This document shows positions 32,164-40,165 of a stretch of 64,000 bases of DNA, in pieces. Source of the DNA: GCA-2686295 sp964402995. Lineage in GTDB: Archaea > Nanobdellota > Nanobdellia > Woesearchaeales > GCA-2686295. The stretch spans positions 1-64,000 of the forward strand of contig CAYOEA010000006.1 in NCBI GenBank assembly GCA_964402995.1, given 5' to 3'. The translations under genes and the position numbers were made by a program. The first letter of the stretch is position 1; every line of letters begins with the position of its first letter. The notes under the pieces were generated by a model, which was not told the origin of the DNA, searched no databases, and was given only the letters and a program-made list of their open reading frames with translations.

Positions 32164-32952
32164 ATGAAAATAAGTTTAGATATTAGAAAAACAATAGATG
32201 AAAACGCTGCAGAATTTTTTAACAAAGCTAAAAAAGCTAAGAAAAAGATTCTAGGAGCTAAGAAAGCATTAGTTAGATCTACAGCGCAATTTGAAAAAGA
32301 AGAAGCTAAAGAACATATTATTGTTGAATCAAAAGTTAAAAAAATTAGAAAAAAAGATTGGTTTGAAAAATTCCGTTGGTTTATGTCTTCTGATAACTTT
32401 ATGATAATTGCAGGAAGAGATGCGACTACTAACGAAATTATTATTAAGAAATATTGTGAAGAAGGAGACTTAGTCTTACACACTGATATGGCAGGCAGCC
32501 CTTTTACGGTTATTAAATCAGAAAACAAGGAGATTCCAAAAACTACTATTAGCGAAGCTGCTGATTTAACTGTTTCATTTGGTCGTGGTTGGAAAAAAGG
32601 TCTTTCAACAACCGAAGTTTTTTATGTTAAACCAGATCAAGTTTCAAAAGATGCTAAAGCTGGAGAATCGCTAACTAAAGGCGCATTCATGATTTATGGA
32701 GATACAAAATATATCGATAATAAAATCAATGTTGCTATTGGAGTTTATAATGATAGAATTATGTCAGGTCCAATTTCTGCTATAAAAAAACATTGTAAAG
32801 AATTTGTTGAAATTATTCAAGGTGAAAGAAAATCAAGTGATATTGCAAAAATTGTAAACAAAAAACTTGGAGGAAAACTTGATTTAGATGAAATTATCAG
32901 AGCTCTTCCACCAGGAAATTGTGAACTTAAAAGAGATAGAAGTAAAAAATAA
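32164..32952 (+). CDS. NFACT-R domain protein (Rqc2/RqcH-related), 262 aa
   Basis: The central block KDWFEKFRWFMSSDNFMIIAGRDATTNEIIIKKYCEEGDLVLHTDMAGSPFTVI (seen in parts near residues 65-115) is the NFACT-R (DUF814) RNA-binding domain of NEMF/Rqc2/RqcH. The N-terminal Fpg-like NFACT-N and helix-hairpin-helix domains are missing and the protein begins with a Lys-rich coiled helix (ETIDENAAEFFNKAKKAKKK). It may bind stalled 50S-tRNA complexes as a trimmed ribosome quality-control factor, or work with a separate NFACT-N protein. The gene is whole, with its own promoter. Confidence 0.85.
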   Translation: MKISLDIRKTIDENAAEFFNKAKKAKKKILGAKKALVRSTAQFEKEEAKEHIIVESKVKKIRKKDWFEKFRWFMSSDNFMIIAGRDATTNEIIIKKYCEEGDLVLHTDMAGSPFTVIKSENKEIPKTTISEAADLTVSFGRGWKKGLSTTEVFYVKPDQVSKDAKAGESLTKGAFMIYGDTKYIDNKINVAIGVYNDRIMSGPISAIKKHCKEFVEIIQGERKSSDIAKIVNKKLGGKLDLDEIIRALPPGNCELKRDRSKK

Positions 32953-32954
32953 AC

Positions 32955-33998
32955 TTATTGTACTCTAAGTGTTCGCCCATCAATTCTAATAATAGGATTC
33001 TTTATTACATGATCTAAATGTATTATGGACTTTATTTCTCCACCAAACCAAGAATTTGAACCATTTGCAATGTGTATTGTTCCTTGTGTTTTTTCATCGA
33101 TTATGGTCGCACCTATTACTTTCGCATTTGGATTAAATCCAATCCCAAGTTCAGCAATTTTTCTTATTGTTTGTGGTCTTTTTGCACGACGATGCGCCCA
33201 TTCAAGTGTTGCTTTAAAGAGTTTTCCTTCATAATTATTTGAGATTGTTGTCATGCTTCCTTTTTCCACATTAACAGTTACAGGATTTCGAACAAGAATA
33301 GTTTTATCTCTTAAACGCAAACTCCCATCAATTACAAATTTTCCTTCTGCTTTATCTAATACCGGACAAATATAAGTTTCACCAGCAGGTAAATTTCCAC
33401 CTGTTCCAAATTTATTATATACGCCTGAATTTACGATTCCTGGCATATCAGTTATATCAATTGTCAGATCAGTTCCAAGATTAGTAGTTAAGTTTACTTC
33501 TCGACCATTATCTAACATTCGTTTAATTTTTTGTCCTTTACTTTCCATTTTCTTGTAATCAACATCCATTGTTTTAATTACAGTTCTCAAGTGATCATTC
33601 GATAATGTTCCAAGTGATGATGAAGTTATAAATTTATGATTATGTTTTTGACAATATTTTCTAAAACTCAAACCTAATGATCCTAATTTTCCAATTCTAT
33701 TTGATACATTCATAATTATAGTACTTTCTTTTGGCAGTCTTCTAAGTGTTGAAATTAAAACTTCATCTGCAAAATCCCCTCTTACTTTTGAATGTTGTAA
33801 AAAAACACTATAATTTAGATTTAATTCTCTTGATGCTAACGCATAAGAATTTGTTAAAAGTGGTGCTAAAATTTTATTTGAAGTACCATAATCCCCTACA
33901 ATCAGAACTTTTTCTTTTTGTATATCTAAACAATCAGTTAGAATTCTCTTAAAAAGATTTAAGTCAACTTTATCCTTGTATCTCTGCCAATCTATCAT
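32955..33998 (-). CDS. M29-like aminopeptidase, 347 aa
   Basis: The C-terminal half carries the metal and substrate motifs of thermophilic M29-like aminopeptidases: FGTGGNLPAGETYICPV near residues 210-225, EGKFVIDGS, ELGIGFNPNAKVIGATIIDEKTQGTIHIANG near residue 285 and HLDHVIKNP. Metal ligands are spread over these Glu, His and Asp. The first 150 residues form the N-terminal alpha/beta domain and are more divergent. It probably removes N-terminal amino acids from peptides in the cytoplasm. It converges on the NFACT-R gene with a 2-nt gap. Confidence 0.8.
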   Translation of the reverse strand: MIDWQRYKDKVDLNLFKRILTDCLDIQKEKVLIVGDYGTSNKILAPLLTNSYALASRELNLNYSVFLQHSKVRGDFADEVLISTLRRLPKESTIIMNVSNRIGKLGSLGLSFRKYCQKHNHKFITSSSLGTLSNDHLRTVIKTMDVDYKKMESKGQKIKRMLDNGREVNLTTNLGTDLTIDITDMPGIVNSGVYNKFGTGGNLPAGETYICPVLDKAEGKFVIDGSLRLRDKTILVRNPVTVNVEKGSMTTISNNYEGKLFKATLEWAHRRAKRPQTIRKIAELGIGFNPNAKVIGATIIDEKTQGTIHIANGSNSWFGGEIKSIIHLDHVIKNPIIRIDGRTLRVQ

Positions 33999-34136
33999 TT
34001 TCTAATTATAATTCATCTATTCAGAATTTAAAGTTTTCTATCAATTAAACCTTGTTAATAATAAAACTAAGCAATTAAAAGTTAATTTCAATCATCAATA
34101 GTTAATATTATAAATACAAAAGCATAATTAAACTGA

Positions 34137-34430
34137 ATGAATAAACAAAATATTATAACAGATGACAAATTAGACAAATACTTTGCAATCACTAAAGAAG
34201 CTATGGATATGGCTAAAGATGCATTTGATGAAGAAAGATTAGAGCAAGCTAAAGATTTCTTTAACATGATAAGTTGTTATTATTCTGATGCAGGACATTT
34301 TAGAGAGAAAGGAGAATATGTTTTAGCATATGGTGCTTTAAATTATGCCCATGGTTGGCTTGATGCAGGTGCTAGAAGTAAAATTTTCAAGGTTAATGAT
34401 TCAAGATTATTTACAGTTGATGAAGAATAA
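34137..34430 (+). CDS. DUF357 family protein, 97 aa
   Basis: A wholly helical archaeal protein with the family core EYVLAYGALNYAHGWLDAGARSKIF and the upstream DAFDEERLEQAKDFFNMISCYYSDAGHF. DUF357 proteins are four-helix bundles of unknown function that often sit near translation genes. The last 13 codons and the stop are repeated exactly 72 nt downstream, before the PIN gene. Confidence 0.85.
   Translation: MNKQNIITDDKLDKYFAITKEAMDMAKDAFDEERLEQAKDFFNMISCYYSDAGHFREKGEYVLAYGALNYAHGWLDAGARSKIFKVNDSRLFTVDEE
34391..34430 (+). repeat. 40-bp direct repeat, copy 1 (end of the DUF357 gene)
   Basis: The last 40 nt of the DUF357 gene, from GGTTAATGAT to the TAA, are identical to 34503-34542. Bases on either side differ, so the repeat is exactly this long. 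Confidence 0.95.
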
Positions 34431-34502
34431 GAAAACATAAAACATAACAAGTGTGTTAAATCAAAAATTTAATACATAAGCGCTCGCCTATGCAAGAATG
34501 GT

Positions 34503-34542
34503 GGTTAATGATTCAAGATTATTTACAGTTGATGAAGAATAA
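34503..34542 (+). repeat. 40-bp direct repeat, copy 2
   Basis: Perfect copy of 34391-34430, separated by 72 nt containing a TTAAAT/ATTTAA hairpin (34456-34472) and AAGCGCTCGC. It lies in the gap before the PIN gene and codes for nothing now. Confidence 0.95.
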
Positions 34543-34563
34543 ATAAAAAATTAAGAGGCTAAA

Positions 34564-35055
34564 ATGAAAGAGTTATTCGACCGTTTACCAGGACTAGGTC
34601 TTAAAGACCAGGTAGATTACTTATTAGATACTTGTTTTATTGTTTGGATTTGTGAACATGGAAAAGAAAAAAAACTCCAAGATTTTATCAACAAACATAA
34701 AGTTGCAATAACTTCTTTTAATGCTGAAGAATTAGATCATATTCATCATAAACTTAGTAAGCACACAAAAACTTCTTTAAGAAAATTTCTTCATGATGTA
34801 AAAAACTTATTTTTACTTTCAGTTCCAGTTTTACCAGGAAATGTACAAGAAGAACACAGTTTTGTCCGTTTTGTATTACCTGAGCTTGATTCTAAAGAAA
34901 GAGATCCTAGCGACGCGGTTTTACTCGCAGCAGCTATAAAAACTGGTGCAAATGTTTTAACTAGAGATAAGCACGATATATTCAATGTAATCATAAGTAA
35001 TTTCTTAAAAACTTATAATGTTAAAATTTTTAATAAATTAGAAACTGAAGATTAA
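34564..35055 (+). CDS. PIN-domain ribonuclease, 163 aa
   Basis: The catalytic acidic residues are in place: YLLDTCFIVW near residue 20, TSFNAEELDHI near residue 60, ERDPSDAVLLAAAI near residue 115 and NVLTRDKHDIF near residue 138. PIN nucleases cut single-stranded RNA. There is no adjacent antitoxin-like gene apart from the DUF357 gene upstream, and no RHH or AbrB partner, so a toxin role is not supported. Ribosome binding site AGAGG lies 6 nt before the ATG. DUF357 is probably cotranscribed. Confidence 0.88.
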   Translation: MKELFDRLPGLGLKDQVDYLLDTCFIVWICEHGKEKKLQDFINKHKVAITSFNAEELDHIHHKLSKHTKTSLRKFLHDVKNLFLLSVPVLPGNVQEEHSFVRFVLPELDSKERDPSDAVLLAAAIKTGANVLTRDKHDIFNVIISNFLKTYNVKIFNKLETED

Positions 35056-35110
35056 TTGTTTAAAAACAAGAACAAAACAAGAATAAAAAATAATTTTATT
35101 TGAATTTAAT

Positions 35111-35518
35111 TTACTCATTAAACCAGTTCTTAATATTATCCCAAGTTAAGTCTTGATGATAGTATTTTAAGAATACAACTACCCATCCAACGATGAATGT
35201 TAAGAATGCCATAAACAATGAACCTAAGATAACACTTATTACCATTGATATTGGTGGACATGTAAATGATGCATGTAATACTGGTTCAAAAAATGCAGCA
35301 CATTTATTTGGCAAGTAAAATGGTATCATGATTACGAACCATACTGGCCATGCAATCCAAAATATCTTTTTATTTATCTTTTTACGCTTAAGTTCGAGTT
35401 TACTTTCTTTTTTAGGACTCACTCCTTTCTCGACCCGACTCAAAGGTTTAGCTTTGAGTGCGCCAGTAGTTTTACTACTAAGCGTTTTTCCTTTCTTGGC
35501 TATTTTCTTTTTTTGCAT
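35111..35518 (-). CDS. Small membrane protein with Lys-rich N-terminus, 135 aa
   Basis: The first 45 residues are basic and low in complexity (KKKIAKKGKTLSSK..., KKESKLELKRKKINKK), followed by two hydrophobic helices (about residues 52-70 and 92-118). The N-terminal coding region contains two hairpins (35438-35459 and 35465-35479) that resemble the foldback elements near 1 kb. Start chosen at the ATG at 35518; an in-frame GTG three codons earlier is less likely. Function unknown. Confidence 0.65.
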   Translation of the reverse strand: MQKKKIAKKGKTLSSKTTGALKAKPLSRVEKGVSPKKESKLELKRKKINKKIFWIAWPVWFVIMIPFYLPNKCAAFFEPVLHASFTCPPISMVISVILGSLFMAFLTFIVGWVVVFLKYYHQDLTWDNIKNWFNE

Positions 35519-35545
35519 CAATATCACTTATTATATCTTCTATTT

Positions 35546-36535
35546 TTATACTTTTTCTATTTTTGGGTATATTCCTGGTCTCATAAAGACTTGATCTGAC
35601 CTTGCAGCAATTCCTTTTTTACCTTTCATAATCATAGAAGTGCTCAGTTTTGCATCCCCAATCATAACTAATTCATCTTTTAATGTCATAATTGCAACTT
35701 TCATATCAGGTTCAATTCCTTCATGTAACTTTGAAATTCCAGGTAATTTTAAACTTGAACCATTACAAATGTTATTAACTGTAGAATCTAATACCCATAT
35801 TTTTGGTAAATGTTTTACTGCATGTTCTACTGGTAAAATTACTTTTTTCAATAAACTATCATCACCATCTGTTTTGTAGAAGTGATATGCATCTGCTACA
35901 TCTTGTAATGTACATATTGTGCTTTCGTTAAATGGACCAACTTTTGTTCTTCTTAATTCAAACATATTTGCTCCAACACCAAGTTTTTCTCCAATGTCAT
36001 GGCATAATTTTCTAATATATGTTCCGGCTTGAGTTCCAGTTGTGAATAATACTTCAACTCCATTTATTTCATGAATATCTATATAGTAAATATGTCTAAA
36101 TCTATTTTGTCTTTTTACAGCGCTTTTCTTTGGAGGCATTTGTTTTATTTTTCCTACAAATCCACCCATTACTTCCCTAATTTGTTCTTCAGGAACTTCT
36201 TTGTGCAGTTTCATTAAACAAACATACTCTTTTCCTGCTGTTAATAATGCTTGAGAAATTCTTGTTGCATCTGCAAGTGATACAACTAAGCAGCCTGTAA
36301 CATTTGGATCTAGTGTTCCTGAATGTCCTGCTTTGTTAAGTTTTAATATGTCTCTTGCGTAAGCTGATACTTGATGGCTTGTTGGACCTTGCGGTTTATC
36401 AACGTTTATAACTCCATACTTAATCATTTCATCTGCAGTTCGTTCTTCTGGTCTCTTTCCAAACTTAGAATCAGTCTTAGACACATATTTAACTACTACT
36501 GCTCGATTTTTATTTTCAAACGGTAAATTTCCCAT
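35546..36535 (-). CDS. cbf5: Pseudouridine synthase Cbf5 (H/ACA RNP catalytic subunit)
   Basis: The TruB-type catalytic core is VINVDKPQGPTSHQV then AGHSGTLDPNVTGCLVV (catalytic Asp near residue 77 of this start), YVCLMKLHK, and TGTQAGTYIRKLCHDIG; a PUA domain occupies roughly residues 245-325 (MTLKDELVMIGDAKLS). This architecture is Cbf5, which works with Nop10, Gar1 and L7Ae and guide RNAs to modify rRNA and tRNA. Start placed at MGNLPFENK (36535), where a TATATAATT box lies about 25 nt upstream, instead of the earlier GTG. Nop10 and Gar1 are not adjacent. Confidence 0.95.
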   Translation of the reverse strand: MGNLPFENKNRAVVVKYVSKTDSKFGKRPEERTADEMIKYGVINVDKPQGPTSHQVSAYARDILKLNKAGHSGTLDPNVTGCLVVSLADATRISQALLTAGKEYVCLMKLHKEVPEEQIREVMGGFVGKIKQMPPKKSAVKRQNRFRHIYYIDIHEINGVEVLFTTGTQAGTYIRKLCHDIGEKLGVGANMFELRRTKVGPFNESTICTLQDVADAYHFYKTDGDDSLLKKVILPVEHAVKHLPKIWVLDSTVNNICNGSSLKLPGISKLHEGIEPDMKVAIMTLKDELVMIGDAKLSTSMIMKGKKGIAARSDQVFMRPGIYPKIEKV

Positions 36536-36630
36536 AAATACTAGAATCACTCTTTTAATTATATATGTTTTGGTGTATTTTGGTCTCTCAACGCTAAAAG
36601 TTATAAATAAAACATCTTTCCAAAAAGAAA

Positions 36631-37749
36631 ATGAATAGTGTCATCATTACTGGAACTGGCAGGTATGAACCAACTATTATTGTAAAAAACTCAGACTTTC
36701 TTAAATCAAAGTTCTTTAATCCAAAAGGAGTTCCTTTAACTAAAGATATTAAAGAAATTATTGAAACTTTTCAAAAAATTACTGGTATCAACGAAAGAAA
36801 ATATGCTAATCCTTTTCTTCTAAACTCGGATATTGCCACTATTGCTGCAGAAAATGCTTTAGAATCTGCAAAAATATCTGGAAATAAACTTGATAAAATT
36901 ATTGTAGCTCACAATTTTGGAGATATAAAAACCGATTCAACACAAAATGATATGGTTCCAAGTTTAGCTTCAAGAGTTAAACAAAAACTTGGCATTGATA
37001 ATCCTGCAGTTATAGCAGAAGATCTCATATTTGGTTGTCCTGGTTGGCTTCAAGGAGTTATTAATTCTTATAAAGAAATAAGATCATTATATGGAAGTAA
37101 AGTTTTAGTTATTGGTTCTGAAACTTTATCTAGAATTTCAGATCCACATGATCAAGATAGTATGATTTATTCTGATGGTGCTGGCGCAGCTGTTTTAGAA
37201 ACTATTAATACTAAAGAAAAATTTGGAGTGTTATCTAATTTAACTCATTCTTATTCTTTAGAACATGCAAATCTTTTAAGAAAAGGTTCATCTTACAACC
37301 CTAAAATTAACCAAGATCATCAATTTATAAAAATGGATGGTCACGAAGTTTATTTATTTGCAATTGATAAAGTACCCCAAATAATTAAACAAAACTTAGA
37401 AGCAACAGGAATTTCTCCTGCCGATATAAAAAAAGTTATAATTCATCAAGCAAATGAGAAACTAGACAATGTTATCATTAGAAATCTAAAAAGTCTTTAT
37501 AGAAAAGATAAACAATATACAGGAGTTGAATTCAATGGTAATTTAATGCCTATGATTATTGGAAATTATGGAAATAGCTCAGTTGCGACTATTCCAACTC
37601 TTTTCGACTTAATGACTAAAGGAGAACTTCCTGGTCATGATAATCTTAAAAAAGGAGATATAGTCTTATTTGCATCAGTTGGAGCTGGCATGAATATTAA
37701 TTGCATGCCATATAAACTTCATCAAGATTTAAAAGATTACAGAAGATAG
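36631..37749 (+). CDS. FabH-like 3-oxoacyl-ACP synthase III family thiolase, 372 aa
   Basis: The KAS III catalytic triad is complete: Cys-136 in EDLIFGCPGWLQGV, His-272 in VIIHQANEKL and Asn-315 in IIGNYGNSSVATIP. The GTGRYEP start and SDGAGAAVLET are also typical. The protein is longer than bacterial FabH (about 320 aa). In bacteria it condenses acetyl-CoA with malonyl-ACP; archaea mostly lack fatty-acid synthesis, so a non-canonical condensation, such as in polyketide or isoprenoid-related chemistry, is possible. No other FAS or HMG-CoA-pathway gene is nearby. TATA box about 26 nt upstream. Confidence 0.85.
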   Translation: MNSVIITGTGRYEPTIIVKNSDFLKSKFFNPKGVPLTKDIKEIIETFQKITGINERKYANPFLLNSDIATIAAENALESAKISGNKLDKIIVAHNFGDIKTDSTQNDMVPSLASRVKQKLGIDNPAVIAEDLIFGCPGWLQGVINSYKEIRSLYGSKVLVIGSETLSRISDPHDQDSMIYSDGAGAAVLETINTKEKFGVLSNLTHSYSLEHANLLRKGSSYNPKINQDHQFIKMDGHEVYLFAIDKVPQIIKQNLEATGISPADIKKVIIHQANEKLDNVIIRNLKSLYRKDKQYTGVEFNGNLMPMIIGNYGNSSVATIPTLFDLMTKGELPGHDNLKKGDIVLFASVGAGMNINCMPYKLHQDLKDYRR

Positions 37750-37763
37750 TTCTAGAATTAATT

Positions 37764-38165
37764 CTAAAGTCCAAGCTTTCCATCAAGATTTTTAGCTATA
37801 CTTTTAAGATTTACAAATGCTCTATCAACATTTTCTTTTACTACATCAGTTAATTGTCCTAGATTATCAACTTTTAATTGATATCCTCCTTTCTCGGATG
37901 TCACAATGCCTGAACTCATTAACTTGTTTAAGTGATGTACTACAGTTCCTCGTGTAAGACCTGTTCTATCAGCCATTTCATCACTTGTTAAAAGAAGATC
38001 TTGTTTTGATGCTTTTATGAGCTCTACAAATATTCTAAAGCAACTCTTATCCTTATCTCTAACTCCAAATAATCCAAGGCTTGCTCCAAACCACTGCAAT
38101 TCCTCATTTATACTATCTTCCTGAGGTTTTTTCATACTTACAATAGTGATTTTTGTAAATCTCAT
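37764..38165 (-). CDS. Winged-helix transcriptional regulator (ArsR/MarR-like), 133 aa
   Basis: The DNA-binding part is LLLTSDEMADRTGLTRGTVVHHLNKLMSSGIVTSEKGGYQL, near residues 55-95, with an N-terminal dimer helix and a C-terminal helix (VVKENVDRAFVNLKSIAKNL). An alternative start at MKKPQED (38135) also has a TATA-like box at the right distance, so the N-terminal 10 residues are uncertain. Target genes are unknown; the convergent FabH-like gene and the co-oriented Dus gene upstream are its neighbours. Confidence 0.78.
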   Translation of the reverse strand: MRFTKITIVSMKKPQEDSINEELQWFGASLGLFGVRDKDKSCFRIFVELIKASKQDLLLTSDEMADRTGLTRGTVVHHLNKLMSSGIVTSEKGGYQLKVDNLGQLTDVVKENVDRAFVNLKSIAKNLDGKLGL

Positions 38166-38275
38166 AGTACATATAGAAGATATGGATTTTTAAAGCTTTT
38201 TAAAAAAATGATTAATTTTTTTACAAAGTTAAAGATTTTCTAAAGAAATCTTCCAAATTTTTAAAATAGAAATAT

Positions 38276-39196
38276 CTACAACTTTTCAAATAATTCTCTT
38301 ATTCTTGATAGATTCTTAGCAGCTGACACATTTGTTCGAAGTTCACTTCCACCAACAAGTCCTTTACTTAAACTCATTGCATGTCCTTTTATTGAGAAAA
38401 ATCCTACTTTATTTTGTTCTGCTAATTTTAGATATTCAAAGAATTGTTCTTTTTTTGATTTATCAGTATAATGTCCTGTTTTCATATATTCATTTATTTG
38501 AGAAAAGATATATGGATTAGTCATTGCGCCTCTTGCAATCATGATCATATCTACGCCACTATAGTCCATTTTAGCTTTATAATCTTCTGGCGAAAAAACA
38601 TCACCATTTCCTATCACTGGAATATTTATTGCTTCTTTTACTTTTTTAATTATATCCCAATCTGCAACTCCAGCATATCCTTGTTTTTGTGTTCTTCCAT
38701 GGACAGTTATTGCTGCAGCACCAGCGTTTTCAACTCGACGAGCTATATCTAATGCATTTATGTGATTTGCATCAATTCCAGTTCTAATTTTTACAGTCAC
38801 TGGTTTTGATACTGATGAAACTAATTTATTTACAAAGCGTTCAATCTTTGCAGGTTCTTTTAACATTTCACTTCCAGCGCCAGTTTTTATAACTTTAAAT
38901 GCCGGACAACCACAGTTCACATCTATAATATCAAATTTATCTTGTAAAAGAATTCCTGCCTCAACTACTTCTTTTTCATTTGCTCCAAAAAGCTGAACAC
39001 AAACTGGTTTTTCAGATTTATCTACTCGAAGTAGTTCAAATGTGTCTTTATTTCCTCTAACAACTGCTGCGCTACTTACAAACTCTGTTACAGTCATTCC
39101 AACTCCATATCGCTTACATAATGTTCTAAATGCAATATCTGTAACTCCACTCATAGGAGAGAGTATTGTTGGATTTTTTAGTTTAGGAAAGTCCAT
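38276..39196 (-). CDS. tRNA-dihydrouridine synthase (Dus), 306 aa
   Basis: The FMN-dependent Dus fold is complete: ILSPMSGVTDIAFRTLCK at the start, VDVNCGCPAFKV near residue 95 (catalytic Cys), TVKIRTGID, ITVHGRTQKQGYAG, IPVIGNGDV and MIARGAMTNPYIF. It reduces uridine to dihydrouridine in tRNA using NADPH. I start at MDFPKLKNP (39196), six codons inside the longest frame, because a TTTATTA box sits about 25 nt before it. A second, more divergent Dus lies at 53885-54844. Confidence 0.92.
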   Translation of the reverse strand: MDFPKLKNPTILSPMSGVTDIAFRTLCKRYGVGMTVTEFVSSAAVVRGNKDTFELLRVDKSEKPVCVQLFGANEKEVVEAGILLQDKFDIIDVNCGCPAFKVIKTGAGSEMLKEPAKIERFVNKLVSSVSKPVTVKIRTGIDANHINALDIARRVENAGAAAITVHGRTQKQGYAGVADWDIIKKVKEAINIPVIGNGDVFSPEDYKAKMDYSGVDMIMIARGAMTNPYIFSQINEYMKTGHYTDKSKKEQFFEYLKLAEQNKVGFFSIKGHAMSLSKGLVGGSELRTNVSAAKNLSRIRELFEKL

Positions 39197-39296
39197 TACA
39201 ATAAGGAAAACCATTTTTCTTAATAAAGTTTAAGAAAATTCCAATGAAAAACGTTTTAAACAGTTATATTTAAACAAAGTTAAAAAGAGGTATTTC

Positions 39297-40148
39297 ATGA
39301 TTTATCATATTTTTTTCATAATTGCAGCAGTTTGTATTGGAACTATTGGTTTATTCGTTAAACTTTCTAGTGGCATGGTTCATCCCATGGTTCTTGGTTT
39401 CTATAGAGTCCTCTTTGGATTTATTCTTCTTGCAATTGTCAGTCCTATAATTGACAAAAATACTTTCAAGATTAAAGGTAAGAATCTAAAACGTGATGCT
39501 CTTATTGGATTTCTCTTTGCATTTAATTTTACTGCTACAAGCGTTGCTTATATTTACGCTCCTATTCAGAATGTCTCACTTATTCTTTCAATGACTCCAG
39601 TCTTTGTTCTTATCTTCGCATATTTTATTCTTAAAGAAAAAATTACTAAAACTAAAATTATCACTTTAACAATCGCACTTATCGGTTTATTTATTTTAAA
39701 TCCTCTTAGAACTGAAGGTTTTTGGGGAAATATTTTAGCAGTAATTGTAGTCATCTCTGGAGGATTTATGTTTACTCTTCTTAGAAAAGTTAACAAAGAT
39801 GAATCTATTGGAAATATTACTTGGTTCTTTTTATTTGCAACAATTTTCACACTTCCTATGCCATTTATTTTTGGCTTTGGAAAAATATCTTGGAGCGTAG
39901 TATCATTAGGAGTAATATCTTCTGGTGCAGCTTATTTATTTTACAATTTAGGTTTTGAAAAAGTTGAAGCAGAAATTGGAAGTCTTATCACAAATATACT
40001 TGCACCAATTGCAGCTTTATTCTTTGCATTTACAATAATTGGAGAAACTGCTAACAACCAAGTTTTAATTGGAGGAGCACTTTTAGTTATTGCAGGTTTA
40101 TATCTAAAAACACATAACCATGGTTCTAAAACTATTAAACATACTTAG
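39297..40148 (+). CDS. EamA/DMT superfamily transporter, 283 aa
   Basis: About ten membrane helices form two EamA repeats: the first begins MIYHIFFIIAAVCIGTIGLFVKLSSG and the second with ITWFFLFATIFTLPMP; the signature SSGAAYLFYNLGFEKVEAEIGSLITNILAPIAALFFAF ends the second repeat. Such proteins export or import amino acids, nucleotides or other metabolites across the membrane. No substrate can be assigned from the neighbours. Confidence 0.9.
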   Translation: MIYHIFFIIAAVCIGTIGLFVKLSSGMVHPMVLGFYRVLFGFILLAIVSPIIDKNTFKIKGKNLKRDALIGFLFAFNFTATSVAYIYAPIQNVSLILSMTPVFVLIFAYFILKEKITKTKIITLTIALIGLFILNPLRTEGFWGNILAVIVVISGGFMFTLLRKVNKDESIGNITWFFLFATIFTLPMPFIFGFGKISWSVVSLGVISSGAAYLFYNLGFEKVEAEIGSLITNILAPIAALFFAFTIIGETANNQVLIGGALLVIAGLYLKTHNHGSKTIKHT

Positions 40149-40165
40149 AAAAATAAAAACTAATC

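Noticed and set aside
34564..35055. Toxin-antitoxin module made of DUF357 and PIN
   Set aside because: DUF357 has no known antitoxin features and PIN proteins of this length occur in RNA processing; no evidence supports a toxin role.
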